Assembly (NCBI RefSeq): GCF_028583425.1
Contig: NC_072793.1
Location: forward strand, 64,237,028 to 64,301,027
Length of the DNA: 64,000 nucleotides
From: Eublepharis macularius
Taxonomy: Eukaryota > Chordata > Lepidosauria > Squamata > Eublepharidae
Direction: 5' to 3'
Under the pieces are notes generated by a model. It saw only the letters and a program-made list of their open reading frames with translations. It was not told where the DNA came from and made no database searches. Within the stretch, counting starts at the first letter, position 1; each line of letters begins with the position of its first letter. The translations under genes were made by a program, and so were the position numbers. Positions 45,301 to 55,194 of the stretch are shown piece after piece.

Positions 45301-47529
45301 AATTCCTCCCTAACCCTCCATCCTACAACAAGGCAATGAGTACAAAGGTTATGGTATTACCCTTATTAGATGGTACAAGGGTATATAGGTACTTCCTACA
45401 AAGCCCAGAGGACCCTATTGACCCATCCCAAAGAACAGCTACTTCAAGTAACTTCAGTTATTTCTTTGTCTTTTCCAGTTTGGTATTTGCAACGCCTTTA
45501 TGCTGTGCATTATTTCCTCAGAAAAGGTACTGCATATTTTTCCTCATTATTGTTTCTATAATGAGAATTACAATTGTGCGCAAGATAATCCACATAAATA
45601 AGTGAAAACATGCTCGGTGTTTAAAATCTTCTCAGTTCAGTCTGAAGGGAAACACCATGAATCACCTATTTCACATCTAAAAAGATATAAGTCACAAGCT
45701 TGAGGAAGTAGTTGGCAATTAGCAAACTCTTAATTGGTCCTGTTTACACTGGACAGCTAGAGGGCCTGCTAACAGCCTTCCTCAAGAAACTATAATTTTT
45801 TTCTCTTCCACCACTATTGTCCCGCCTTTGTAACTTTCCTGGAAGGGTGAGACCAGCAATGCCTTTCTTCCTACCCCAAGAACAACCCATTGTTTTTCTC
45901 TTTGCATTCCTTTTAAATCATCTCAGACTGCGTCTATAGCCTTTTACCTCCCTCTCTATTTTGTTTTACTTCTGCCTTTCCTGTGAGGTACTGTCTTTTT
46001 AAAAAATATGAGCAGAGGCATATTCTACAATTTGGAAATCTTCCTTGGAACACTAAAAGCAAAACGTTGGAAAATGGCTCTAAGTGAAGGTGGAAGCTCC
46101 ATGCTCCCAGAGCCCAGTCTAAGAAGTAGGTTAGCTTCTCTCTTAGCCCAGTTTAGTGTTGGCCTTAACATTTTCCTGGTTTTATGCCTTTGCTCTTCCA
46201 GACTGAGTAGGGAACTCCTTCCCACAGGCTAGGTTATCTTTCTACCTCCAAAGAAAGAGACATTTTTTCTGCTTTCAGAATTTTCCTCTACTGATATCCA
46301 AAACAGAGATTAATCAGATAAGATTAATAGCCCTCTCTTTCAGTGAATTCCTAAGCAGAGTTATCCCATTCTAAGCACATTGAAATCAATGGGCTTAGAC
46401 TAGAGGAACTCTGCTTACGATTTCACTGTTTATCCTCCCCCCCCCCTGCAATGTGGCCACCAAAAAACCAAACCTATTACATGTTCTCACCAGTACATAC
46501 TTTCAGTGTATAAGTAATAGAGGATGAGAGAAAAATATTTACTTGCAAAATAAAACCAAGATATCTTAGAATTGATATTGGTGATACAGAAATGGAATGA
46601 TGTATAAAAGGAAACTAAGTTGAGTTTGAGCAAGAAGATCAGGAGGAGACAACTTGTTCTCTGTTGCAGCTGACTGTTGAACAGATGTTCAAGAGATGTT
46701 TCAAACCAAGTGTGATTCCTGTATGTTGGCAGGAATAGACATTTCATTTTGTAGAATGATCAAAAATGTTAGTGGAAACAGAAGTTCCCTGCTTCTTTTG
46801 CAATAGCTCTTTGACTTTTATTGAACTCAAAACAATGTAACTCAACATTTGCCCTCTTGGCTTAGAAAACGCTTAGAAAAGCTGTAATAGCAAAAGCAGT
46901 TCCAGGCAATGCTGAGATGGATCAGCATCCATCACACCTAGGTGGGTATTCTCTAGCACTGTCCTAAATGTGGCACTTGCTCATTTTAACTGCACGTCTC
47001 CATGCTTACTAAATTCATTTTATTCATTCCCAATAGTAAAATTTAAAAAGTTAACAATCAATTTAAAGGCCTCCCAGTCATACATGACTTGCTATTTCAG
47101 TTTCAGTTTATAAGTAAAAGCTTAACAATTCATATAGTGTGTTTTCCTGGCTGACATATTAACACATTACACCAGTTATCCTTAGCCAAGCAAAACAATA
47201 TTTGAAAAATATGGTTCATTTTGTGGCTCATAATGTTACGCAGAAACTAACTATTTGGACTAATTAAAACTCTTGTGAGGAGTTTTAGAATTGATAAATC
47301 CCTTAATACTAATCATATTTGTAATTTAATAGACTCAACTTTTTGAAAAATAATCATATACTTTACCACTTATTAGACCGTATGTTATACTTGAATAATG
47401 TGTTATGTCTTCATTATTTTTCTTCTGCTCAGCTCCATGTCTGTATCTCGTCTGGAGTCAGAATTAAAAACCAGGATCCAAGAGCTCAACCCTGAATTGG
47501 AGCGTGTGTATTTTAACAAAGGATTATAA
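27211..47529 (+). CDS. SFXN1: Sideroflexin-1, complete coding sequence in ten exons (mitochondrial serine transporter)
   Basis: Joining 27211-27374, 28273-28443, 30603-30701, 32639-32714, 34909-34994, 36870-36997, 38421-38470, 44866-44915, 45479-45526 and 47433-47529 gives 969 nt, i.e. 322 residues plus TAA, the same length as human SFXN1 as I know it. Every intron is GT-AG and every phase fits. Seen in the protein: N-terminal block NINIKEPRW, the sideroflexin signature HPDTG (residues 80-84), NYTNR (132-136), and hydrophobic segments near 155-170, 172-195, 222-250 and 266-288 that fit a multi-pass membrane protein; it ends VYFNKGL. Known of the family: SFXN1 imports serine across the inner mitochondrial membrane for one-carbon metabolism. 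The ATG at 27211 has A at -3, and the protein from there aligns with the known N terminus. I favour SFXN1 over SFXN3 because of near-identity throughout. No stop or frameshift is seen. Confidence 0.97.
27590..27925 (+). mobile_element. L2-like tail split by a 5S-derived SINE (copy 2, 27,643-27,850)
   Basis: Left flank TTATACACTTTTCTCCCCACTGG and right flank CAGGGCAGCTTACAACAATATTA...CAACTCTTTGAGGTAC are consecutive parts of an L2-type tail. Between them lies a 5S SINE: GAAAGTGCTATCGAGTCACAG, TTTGCCATTGCCTGCCTCTG, CCATCCAAATACTAACCAGG, CTTCTGAGATCTGGCAATAT (minus-oriented 5S head). It lies in intron 2, 270 bp after exon 2. Confidence 0.7.
28273..28443 (+). CDS. SFXN1: SFXN1 exon 3
   Basis: Acceptor CCCAAG ends at 28272, behind an AT-rich run and a weak polypyrimidine tract. 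It completes Arg55 and encodes residues 56-111 plus two bases of Arg112 (TAT AG|GTAAGC). It contains the HPDTG sideroflexin motif (residues 80-84) and the [11 protein letters not shown] segment. Confidence 0.96.
28571..28672 (+). repeat. GTCCAGTAGCACC family repeat (copy 2)
   Basis: AGAGTCCAGTAGCACCTTTA, GACTAATAAAATTTGTGGTA and the terminal TACTGCTACAAACAGACTAAC, which is the inverse of the left end seen at 25,425 (GCTGTGTTGGTCTACAG). This suggests that the family has terminal inverted repeats. Confidence 0.55.
28680..29275. repeat. Unnamed GC-poor/CpG-bearing repeat, first copy
   Basis: Shares CTTATAAGGCAAGATCGAAA (here about 29,152) and GGGTGAATGCGGATTCG (about 29,244) with the second copy at 29,450-29,695, in the same order and orientation. 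CpG content (CGCGAAAC, GCGGAAAATGCGGG) is above the local background. Confidence 0.55.
29450..29695. repeat. Unnamed CpG-bearing repeat, second copy
   Basis: CTTTATAAGGCAAGATCGAA near 29,456 and GGGTGAATGTGGATTCGACT near 29,671 echo the first copy. The middle has AAGCGGTTTTTGAGCGGCCG. The two copies are about 300 bp apart in intron 3. Confidence 0.55.
29700..30602. other. SFXN1 intron 3, right part, nothing recognised
   Basis: AT-rich intron sequence leading to the exon 4 acceptor. Confidence 0.4.
30603..30701 (+). CDS. SFXN1: SFXN1 exon 4
   Basis: Acceptor CTTGTTTTAAG ends at 30602; donor AG|GTAAAG. It encodes the end of codon 112 through residue 144 and two bases of Ser145, including [18 protein letters not shown], one of the most conserved sideroflexin blocks. 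Confidence 0.96.
30702..32638. other. SFXN1 intron 4
   Basis: No splice-flanked frames. A G-run at about 32,200-32,210. The minus frame 31426-31800 has no family resemblance. Nothing is annotated. Confidence 0.4.
32639..32714 (+). CDS. SFXN1: SFXN1 exon 5
   Basis: Acceptor TTTTTGCTTTAG ends at 32638; donor AAG|GTATTT. It encodes the end of codon 145 through Lys170, including [19 protein letters not shown], a glycine/alanine-rich membrane segment. The intron after it is phase 0. Ser145 and Gln146 appear to differ from the human residues as I remember them. Confidence 0.95.
32715..34046. other. SFXN1 intron 5, left part, with a possible MITE at its end
   Basis: Mostly unrecognised. 33,765-34,046 ends GCCTGGCAACCCTATAG, the inverse of the TAGGGTTGCC end seen at 21,170, and contains ACTTCCAGGTGTAACCTGGAG, a small inverted repeat. 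This may be another MITE copy. Confidence 0.35.
34758..34847. mobile_element. Short palindromic element (copy 3)
   Basis: ACAGTGCAATCTAAAACAAAGTTACTCC opposite GACTGGAGTATCTCTGCTCA and GGATTGTACTGT; the arms pair imperfectly. It lies only 61 bp before SFXN1 exon 6. Confidence 0.65.
34909..34994 (+). CDS. SFXN1: SFXN1 exon 6
   Basis: Acceptor CTCCTTTTTCACAG ends at 34908; donor AG|GTAAGG. It encodes residues 171-198 plus two bases of Arg199. The [20 protein letters not shown] membrane segment looks unchanged from mammals. Confidence 0.96.
35117..35371 (+). mobile_element. L2/MIR-like interspersed repeat
   Basis: Third well-preserved copy of the 14,877 family: TTCAGTTTATATACCGCCCTTC, CACTCAGAGTGGTTTACAAAG, CCCAAGGTCACTCAGCTGGC, ending CTACACCAAACTGGCT. 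It lies in intron 6. Confidence 0.78.
35372..36626. other. SFXN1 intron 6, nothing recognised
   Basis: No named repeat or splice-flanked exon-like frame. Confidence 0.4.
36627..36690 (-). mobile_element. 5S-derived SINE, truncated (copy 3)
   Basis: GGTGGTGGAAAGGGCTATCA, AGTCATAGCTGATTTATAGT and GGGTTTTCAAGGCAA match the SINE body of the copies at 21,836 and 27,643. The 5S-like part is missing. It lies 180 bp before exon 7. Confidence 0.65.
36870..36997 (+). CDS. SFXN1: SFXN1 exon 7
   Basis: Acceptor TTCTGACAG ends at 36869; donor ATGG|GTTAGT, a weaker donor than the others but the only one that keeps phase with exon 8. It encodes the end of codon 199 through Met241 plus one base of Ala242: a matrix or loop segment ([10 protein letters not shown]) followed by [13 protein letters not shown]. 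Confidence 0.94.
37375..37470 (+). repeat. GTCCAGTAGCACC family repeat (copy 3)
   Basis: CAAGTCCAGTAACACCTTAA, GACCATCCAGAGTTTCCTGA, ATATAAATTTTCAACAGTCA. It lies in intron 7, about 90 bp before another copy. Confidence 0.55.
37562..37905. repeat. Inverted pair of GTCCAGTAGCACC family repeats
   Basis: 37,562-37,665 reads CAAGTCCAGTAGCACCTTGA, AGACCAACAAGATTTTCAGG, GTATAAGCATTTGAGAG. 37,812-37,905 is the inverse (CTTGAAAGCTTATACCTTGA, AAATCTTGGTCTTCAAGGTG). Together they bracket 150 bp and would fold back. A further decayed piece follows to about 37,990. Confidence 0.6.
38421..38470 (+). CDS. SFXN1: SFXN1 exon 8
   Basis: 50-bp exon. Acceptor TAACTTTATAG ends at 38420; donor AAG|GTAAGC. It completes Ala242 and encodes [16 protein letters not shown], ending at Lys258 in phase 0. 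Confidence 0.95.
38471..39602. other. SFXN1 intron 8, left part, nothing recognised
   Basis: AT-rich intron sequence. Intron 8 is the longest after intron 1 (about 6.4 kb), largely through insertions. Confidence 0.4.
39603..39772 (-). mobile_element. 5S-derived SINE (copy 4)
   Basis: GTGTGCCATCAAGTCACAGC, TTATGGCAACCCTCAGG, TTGCCTGCCTTTGCATAGTG, then the 5S-complement CTCCCATCCAAGTACTAACC. It stops inside the 5S-like part. Confidence 0.75.
39773..41607. other. SFXN1 intron 8, middle part, nothing recognised
   Basis: No feature I can name. The target duplication of the next element starts at 41,600. Confidence 0.4.
41608..43830. mobile_element. Probable hAT-type element interrupted by an L2
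   Basis: Left end TAGGGATGTGCAC and right end GTGCATAATGG/TGCACACCCCTA are inverted. The flanks GCAGGCAT (41600-41607) and GCAGCCAT (43831-43838) agree at 7 of 8 positions, the size of a hAT target duplication. The hAT part would be about 1.1 kb once the L2 at 41,938-43,049 is discounted. No transposase is seen. Less certain than the 15,890 element. Confidence 0.5.
41938..43049 (-). mobile_element. L2-type LINE 3' fragment (RT C-terminus and 3' UTR)
   Basis: The minus strand encodes, across frames, [75 protein letters not shown] and [13 protein letters not shown], the L2 thumb and C-terminal region, then a 3' UTR ending in AT-rich TTTGTTTG repeats (41,940). Same family as 56,912-58,883 but broken by frameshifts. 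Confidence 0.85.
43839..44865. other. SFXN1 intron 8, right end, nothing recognised
   Basis: AT-rich sequence up to the exon 9 acceptor. Confidence 0.4.
44866..44915 (+). CDS. SFXN1: SFXN1 exon 9
   Basis: 50-bp exon. Acceptor TTTTGACACAG ends at 44865; donor TG|GTGAGT. It encodes [16 protein letters not shown] plus two bases of Cys275. Residue 274 is Val (GTT), where the human protein as I recall it has Phe, a single-base difference. Confidence 0.94.
45479..45526 (+). CDS. SFXN1: SFXN1 exon 10
   Basis: 48-bp exon. Acceptor TTGTCTTTTCCAG ends at 45478; donor AG|GTACTG. It completes Cys275 and encodes [15 protein letters not shown] plus two bases of Ser291, the last hydrophobic segment. Confidence 0.95.
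45527..46340. other. SFXN1 intron 10, left part, nothing recognised
   Basis: Ordinary intron DNA. The minus and plus frames near 46,008-46,232 have no family resemblance. Confidence 0.35.
46341..46429. mobile_element. Short palindromic element (copy 4, best preserved)
   Basis: CAGTGAATTCCTAAGCAGAGTTATCCC folds against GACTAGAGGAACTCTGCTTACG; a central ATTGAAATCAATGGGC forms the loop. Likely a MITE. Confidence 0.7.
46430..47432. other. SFXN1 intron 10, right part
   Basis: Nothing recognised apart from a C-run at about 46,436-46,447. Confidence 0.35.
47433..47529 (+). CDS. SFXN1: SFXN1 exon 11 (terminal coding exon)
   Basis: Acceptor TTTTCTTCTGCTCAG ends at 47432. It completes Ser291 and encodes residues 292-322, ending [11 protein letters not shown], with stop TAA at 47527-47529. 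The 3' UTR follows. AATAAA signals occur at 50608-50613 and 51126-51131, but which (if either) is used cannot be decided by eye. Confidence 0.95.
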
Positions 47530-49059
47530 TTCGTAGCAAACTGTCCCTCAGCGACAATTAGGTGAACTTATTTTTGAATTATGTGACAACTTTGAAGACA
47601 GTCCTGATGTGTCCTTTCAGTTTTACCCAGTTTTGAACACTGAGGTTATTTGGTTACCACTAGAGAGTTTTCATAATTATGGTTTCAAATCATAGTATTT
47701 ATCATTACTACTTTGTCTACTGCATATATTTAATTTCTTTTTTAATGCAAATATTCAAAGCAGTTTACCATCAGCTCTCAAGTAGCTAAGATTAAATACC
47801 TTTGGAAAATGTCAGAGGCAGAGAAAATCACGCTATTCTGTTTTAGGCTTCCTATTTTAAATTTCTGCTATAAGAGTAATCTCATGACTTCCTCGGAGGT
47901 CCAGGGTATGATTTCAGTAGCATGCTTGCTCAATTCTGAGTTCATAAACTGCTTTATCACACTTCTGTAAGGCCTGGTTTAAACAGAGCACAAAAGAACT
48001 TACTTATTCCACATTGCACATATTCCAGTATATCCTTTAAACTGGACCCTCAACCACTGCAACCACTGTACGTGCAGTGTTAGCATACTAGGGGCCTATC
48101 AGTGTCACATTTAAATTGGTATTGTCCTAAGTAGTTCAGGAGAGATGCAGGGTGATAGGCAGCCTGGTGTGAATGAATAATATGGAGAGAGGGAAAGAGA
48201 TCTTACCAATAACTCTGAGGCCCATTCCCATAACTTTTTATCATTGATACTGCCTGTACTAATCTCACACTGTATAATCCGCCTTGAGTCTCAGTGAGAA
48301 AGGTGGACTATAAATGACATCGATAAAAATAAATAAATAATAAAGCTGTTTGTGTAAAAAATTATAACAATCGGTCAGCTCTCTTAGATCATACAAAAGT
48401 ATCTAGAAATTAGATAAGTGAGAAGTATGAGTTGATCCAAAGGTTCCCTTCCCCTAATATAAGAATCTTTCAAAGAAGGAGTTCTCCTTCATGTAAAGAA
48501 TAGACTTATCATTATAGCTAAACATTAAGAAAATTAATTGGTACTATCCATGGTACCGGGTCTTTACCAGACCTGAGGTATTTAGCAGATGAGTAAGTGC
48601 ATATTACCCTATTCAAAAATGGATTTGCTTTCAGTCTTGCTTAACATCCTGCAGCAATAGGCAGGAGCCTACAGGAATTTTCTGATGACAGTTTAGGGCA
48701 GTAGCCACATTCTGCAGAAATCCAGCAGGATTTATGAACTCCATTACTAAGTTTCAGTTGCCTTATTTATGTTTTTCTAGGAATGGCAGTATATTTTATT
48801 ATGATGATTTTTTATGATTATGATTATTATCGGCCCTGTTTCCTCATATCTTTAAGTCATCAAACCATGTGAAGTTCTTGAGAGACGTTTTTAAATTCAA
48901 TCACATGGAAACCTTCAACTGCTAAATGCAATTGTGTGAATGCCCCATTTTTCCAAGAGAGGTATGCTGTCACAGCCTTTTTAATTTTTTGACAGTTGTT
49001 GGTCAGCTGTTTTGTTCCCTAAGAAACATAAGCAAGAAGCACTTTTAATCAATTGCTTA

Positions 49060-49245
49060 TTGATTTAGGATGTTTCGGTGTGCTTTGCAATCCTTACTAA
49101 TACAATGATCCTATGAAGTAGGTTGCTATTGTTTCCCATTGTTCAGATGAAGAAATCAGCCCAAGAAATAGTAAGTCCATGGCTAAATTTGGATTTGAAC
49201 CCAAGTACTCATCTTGTCTCCTGAACCATGCTGGCTCGCTACTGC
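49060..49245 (+). mobile_element. Diverged L2/MIR-like tail
   Basis: CAGATGAAGAAATCAGCCCAAG, AATTTGGATTTGAACCCAAG and CTCCTGAACCATGCTGGC follow the order of the family's 3' part. Confidence 0.55.
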
Positions 49246-50483
49246 AGAAATTGTTAGAGAATTATTTCCATCTGCATTCTGCGGTAATCTCAATGTGTGT
49301 TTGACTTTCATGCCATTGAAGTCTACCATTAATGTATAGTATCCCAAATGTAATGTCATTAGTAATGGCCTCTTTGTATTCTTCCAAATAAATCTACCTC
49401 TGTACTCAGAGGAGTTATTACTCAACAGAGACCCTGGCGCTTGTACATGTTCAAAATAATATTCATAATCAGTGTGTCATATGACCTATATGATATTTTC
49501 TTTATGAAATAGCTAATGTGCTAAATGCAGCAGAGAGGTCTATGTTTTCTGTTACTGTAATATCTAAGTGAGATGTTCCACACACAGAAAAGCAGATCTT
49601 GACATTTTAACAGAAATAGGAAAAGCAGATCTTATGCTTGAGGCTACATCCTATGAAGTATGTGATTCGAAAGACACCTAGATAGTGGGATTTGTAGAGC
49701 AATTCAGTAGTTTACAAGCTGTGTTCCATGAAACCCTGAGGTTGCATGGAAGCTCACTGTGGGTTCCTTGGTGATGAGAGGAATAAAAGCAGATACGATT
49801 TTCTGAAAGACAGCTTGTCAACCACTATCAATCTTCCACTATACATCCACAGGAGAATGTTAGATGTGTAAAACTCCAGTCATGGTAGGGCATTGGTGAG
49901 GACTAGCAAGCCTAGCCAAGATCTTACATAAATTGAAAATGCCCTAGAAATTTCTACATCAAGCAGAATTTTCTTGTCAGAGAGATTGACATGAAGAGAA
50001 GCAACTCAGGAAGTCTGAAACTGCTGGAGTTAGCACCTTTGGGGTTTAACCTCGTGGTTGTGTTGCAGCCTTTCCTCCACCATTTCTTCCAATATTGTCA
50101 AACCTCGTGCTACTGTCTTAGATTGCATCTAGAGCATCCTGCACTTTCTTCCTCACTATCACATATACCTGCTTTGGTGATTGTGGGGGGAAAGGGTAGA
50201 GTGATGAATCATTTACATTTAAACAGGAGACAGATTGCTCCTAGAGACACAGTGTACTACTCATGCATCCATTTGCAATGCAGATAGGGGTGAGGGGCCA
50301 TCTTGCAGTATGATCAAATGATCATACAGATTGGACGTGCCTTGGCCCTGTGTATTTGTGCTAGTGCACAGAACAGCCTTTTAAAACTTTCAACAGCCTG
50401 ATCATAGCATGTCTATTCCTAAGTGAATTTCCCTGAACTCAAAGGGCCTTTACTCCTAGTAAAGGAGCTTAGGATTTCATCTG

Positions 50484-50573
50484 ACAGTTCCATCCTAAGC
50501 AGAGTTATGCCCATCTAAGTCCTTTGAGGTCAATGAGCTTAGAAGGATATAACTGTATTTAGGATTGTACTGT
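50484..50573. mobile_element. Short palindromic element (copy 5)
   Basis: ACAGTTCCATCCTAAGCAGAG opposite TAACTGTATTTAGGATTGTACTGT, with GAGGTCAATGAGCTTAGA in the middle. A decayed relative may lie just before it (50,412-50,475). Confidence 0.68.
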
Positions 50574-51135
50574 TAGTTTCCTTGGTGAATTTCAACAGAA
50601 TTATGGCAATAAATATTTCTGAATGAGAAGGAAAATATTAAATGATTTGTGGTATTTTGTTTTTGCATTTTGTATGAAAAAATCATGGGTAATCATATGT
50701 TTCAGAGCTGCAGAGACTACAGGAAATAATTTAATAATTTCTATCTCCTGTTTAAAGGGCTTGGGTTTTTTTTAAGTGCAAATTTTCCAGTAGTTGATTT
50801 TTTTCAGTTTATAACCATTGTATGTGACCTCAGTATTTTTTTTTAAATTTTAGTATTTACAAGTAGTGTGCTTGAGATAATATAACCTAGTGCAAAAAAA
50901 ATTATTGATAGATTTTATCAGGAATACAAGAAGATTCTTTGACCCATATATAAACCTGAGGACAAAGAAATACATCATGAGTGGTATTTTTTAAATATCG
51001 GTCTCTTAATGCTTTTCTACAGGATTGATAATTTTCTTGGTATTATTAAACAGAACAAAATAGTATTAAGATCAGTAAATTTATACTGGTCTGATAGAAA
51101 TAGAATGTTTTTTAAAAAAAATTCCAATAAAGTGC

Positions 51136-52971
51136 AATAAGCTAGTACAATGGAATAGTTATTAATATTTCCAGTTTGGGAAAAAATGATTCTAAGTTAT
51201 CCTTGTGACTTAAGTACATTTTAAATGTAAGTATTAGCACAATGTCTTGCCAGTGTTGATGGCATTTAATGTACAATTTTAACTGAATGAAATATTAAAA
51301 TCAGAAACTGGAATGAATGTCATGTCCTCTGTGTGTCTGCCCACAATGATATTATTGTAACTATGCATGGACTATATTCTATACAGGCCATTTTTCATTT
51401 TACAGTTGGTTGGATCTTGTCAATCATTTCTGCATGTGTAAAAGGAGGGCAATTTTCATCAATTTCAGTATCCCAGGGCAGATCTCCGACTTCCTCCTTC
51501 CCTTCCCTATCCCCAAGAGCAGTATTTCAGGGGGGAGGGCATGCTTTGGGGGCTGGAAGAGGAGGCCAAGATGTCACGCTCTACAGTTAAGATGTTTGGT
51601 GGGATGCAAGCCATTATGTTTCCAAGTACAAAATACATGCATAGTGCTTGGAGATATGAACAGCACACTTAAGAACAAATCATAGTTTTTTTCCTTTAAA
51701 TTGATTTGAGTGAAAAAGAATCAAGTCAAAAAATGGAAATGAGGCTATTGATGTATGCTGCTTCCTTTAATATATGACACAGATTTACAAATACACGTGG
51801 ATAATGGATGGGTACATCCCTTCCTCTTTAATTTGAGATGGGGATTAATTTAGACTTGTGTCTCTCTGGCCCAATGACCTCGCTCCCCTTTATAATATAA
51901 TATTCCACTGAATTTCATGAACACATACTTATTTTGCCAAACAAAGCCAATGAAAATGATGGTTCTGGCTGCTCTTTTTAATTTTTCCCAGCAACACCTT
52001 AGAATAGAGGAATCCCTAGCCAATCATTGTTTTCCTGCCTAAAGTCTTGGTGTGAGGAGTGAAGAAAATTATCGAGGGCATTTTAGTTTCTATGACCCAG
52101 CATGTAAAACAGCATTGCACGAGGTAAGTTGTGGGAAAGCTTCATGTTAAAAACTCAATCCAAAACCTCTTTTTAAAGGGTGAGGAGGAGTAAATAATTA
52201 TTTGTGCTCATAATTTGGAAGGAAAATAAATGTAACCTGTGGGAACAGAAGGAATTAAGGAGACGAAGAGATTAAATGATGCCATCAATGATGAAACCTT
52301 TGAAAGAGAATGCAGGGAAGGATGTATTATCCCGAAGGATTTCCCAACTAAATTGCCATTGTAGCTTTCACTTGCTGGGAAGGGATGCTTGGGTTTCGAT
52401 GAAACTTGCATATCTCCACCTGCCTGTAAAGTTTTTCACTTTGGAATAAACTTCAGATACAAAACCCTTCAGGAATTATGGGGTTTTATTTTGAGGTGTG
52501 GTACACCCACCAATTTTAACTTCTGCTCTTTGCCTCACAAGGGAGCTCCAAACGTGAATGCTAGATACTGATTGGAATAACAAATAGGAGAACAGCCATT
52601 CCTTATTTATTTACCAAGTATCTCTTGGTGGAATCTAAGTGCCTAACCTGTCCATATCCTATTTTAAAACTTACATTCTGTGAATTGTGAGTTTCTCTTT
52701 TCTGCCCCCACCCCCCATACTTTTTTCAAACTGAATGTCTAGACTGAAGAAGCCTGCTACCTTTTGACACATGAGTTGGTCCTAATAAAAGGTATTGGGT
52801 TTTTTTTAATTGTGCCAGCAGGGACTACTTGCCATTTTTATTCAGAAAGGACACTAGGTGGCAGCATCTTACTGTCAACCGATAATCTGCCATGTCTTCG
52901 GAAGGCTAATTGACACAGTCGCTGAGTTTGGGATCCAGCTATCCAGTAAGCCAAGCACATGTTTAAAAAAA
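51136..52971. other. Intergenic DNA, nothing recognised
   Basis: No coding pattern; short open frames only. Confidence 0.4.
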
Positions 52972-53190
52972 CTGGACCAGTGGCCCGTCTAGTCCAGCAT
53001 CCTGTTTCACATAGTAGCCAAGCAGTTGCTCCTCAGGTTCTACAAAAGAACATAGAGGCTAGCCCTAGCAAGTGTTCTACCTTTGGATATGGAGGTTCTC
53101 TTTAGTCACCATGGTTAGTAGCCACTGATGAACCTTTCCTCCTTGAATCTGTCTCATCCCTTTTTAAATCCATTTTTGTGATGAATTCTG
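52972..53190 (-). mobile_element. CR1/L3-type LINE 3' end fragment
   Basis: GACCAGTGGCCCGTCTAGTCC, AGCATCCTGTTTCACATAGT, ATATGGAGGTTCTCTTTAGTC and CCACTGATGAACCTTTCCTCC match the 3'-terminal part I associate with the same LINE family as 12,555 and 55,195. The orientation is inferred. Confidence 0.55.
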
Positions 53191-55194
53191 CAATCTCAGC
53201 CACTCATTCAGTGATGGTTCTGTTGTCGGTCCTTAATTGCCCATCATCTTTACTGGATTCTCCTGAATCCTAGGATTATGGGAGAGGCTTGCACATAGTA
53301 TACACACAGCACATACAAGGATAAACACAGTTTTGTCTCCATTTATGAGATGGCGCTATAGATGTTACGGTGTGTACATAAGATGTTCACATAAAATACA
53401 GGTGGGAGGATGGTTTGTAACGTGTCCACTTAATACACATTTGATCCATAGCCGGGTGAGTGCGTCGATTGTCCAGAGGCATTCAAGGACATAAGTACCA
53501 TAATTATTGGTGATCAAATTAAACTACAGTGGACACTACTGCTACTTTATTCTCTTAATATTATGAATTACACTTTTATTTCAGTGTGTTTTAGGCTGTA
53601 GTCCAGAACACAGGTAAATTTGCTTGATTTCAACTGTTTAAAAAAACCTTTAAAGCTGTTATTGATGCCAGTACAACTCCATGCTTATTGAAAGCCTGAA
53701 GAGAGAATTAGCTATTTAGTACCACTGGTGCTCTCTTAGGTACTGCTTAACTGAGGTTAATTATCAAATGAATCCTTCTAAAAGGAAAGAAAGTCTGAAC
53801 AAAGGCAAACATTGAAACAAAGTGGAATTTACTGAATCTATTATCCTATTCCAATGACCAAACGACCTTATTGTAAGCTTAGTTACTTGTATCACGCTGC
53901 TAAGTGATAAAGAGGATTTTATTCAACTTTTGGTAAAATGGTCAGCATTGACCTCTCTCTGTCTTAGACAGGGGGTCCAGATAAAAAAAATCCATTCAAG
54001 AAATGGCAACATTGTACTCTGCAAAATAATCTGAAAATCAGTTTCCTAAGAAGGTGAAGAAATGATGCAGGGCCTGTGTAGTCTGCTTTTTAGAAACCTA
54101 TGTTGAGAAAATCTGTGCAATTGAATGTTCCCAAGCGTACAAGTATTACTCCCTTTTACTGAGTAGTTTGGTGAATATATTCAAGTGTGATCCTAAGGAC
54201 ATTTGCATGGTGCCCTTGTGGCCGTTTAATGAATAAAGATTTGGGTGGCAGAATAATTTAAGAGTATGATGTGGAATGTATAATCTAACAAAAGTCCTCT
54301 TAATCCCCCTACTCGGGTGCAAGGAGCTGACCCATACCTTTATGCCTGGATACCAGTAGTTACCAAGACAAGAATCCTTACATGGCCTCAGGAACTTGTA
54401 GCAATGGAACAAAATAGAAAAGTTAGTATCACTCACCTATGAGCCTCTAGTGCCACATCCTAGCAGCCAGGAATTCCCTTGCAAACCTAGCATGCAAGCT
54501 TAACCATCAAAATCTGCAATTGCAACAGTGATGGACAACATGAGATTGCTTGTTGTTAATTGTACCTGCATAGACTATTCAAGTAAGCAGAAATTTTATG
54601 CTTTTGCCCCCAGAGATCATTCACAGGTTCCTAAATCAGTGTTTTAATTTTCTATTCTTTATTGTTTCCAAGATGATAAAATATAGGAATCATTTCCTCC
54701 AGATGACAAATGTCTCAATCAAATAGTATTATAGAAGCATTTTCAACACAGCTGTTACAAATGGAGTAATTCACATAAACCTTTGCTTGATGATCCCCAG
54801 GTGCAGGAATAACTTATTTGACCGAATGCATATAATCCTGCCATTCTGCAATTACATTAGTTAATTCAATAAAGATACTATCCTGAATCAATACTTTAAA
54901 AAAAACTCAGAAAGCAAGAGCAATGAGCATTTCTGTACCCATGTAGACTAATCAGACAAGTCATCATTTAGTTAAGACAATACCAAAAGTCTATCAAGTC
55001 CAAGATCTCTTTTCCAGTCATAGCCAGCTGCTTCCGAGAAGCCCATAAGTAGGGTATGAAGGCAACAACTCCTTCTTCAAGTTTCTCTCCAGCAGCTGGT
55101 ATTTAACCTCCAAATCTAGAGCATCCATTGGCTATTGTGACACAATAACCTTTGATACACCCATCCTCCGTGAATTTGTCTTTTAAAGCCATGG
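53191..55194. other. Intergenic DNA, nothing recognised
   Basis: No gene or named repeat seen. Confidence 0.4.

Larger units (their letters stand above)
47530..51135 (+). other. SFXN1: SFXN1 3' flank and probable 3' UTR
   Basis: AATAAA lies at 50608-50613 and 51126-51131, and a repeat-derived one near 48,325. Repeats inside: a LINE/SINE 3' tail at 48,270-48,345 (TCCGCCTTGAGTCTCAGTGAG then AAATAAATAAATAATAAA), an L2/MIR-like tail at 49,060-49,245, and a palindromic element at 50,484-50,573. The true UTR end cannot be fixed by eye. Confidence 0.45.
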
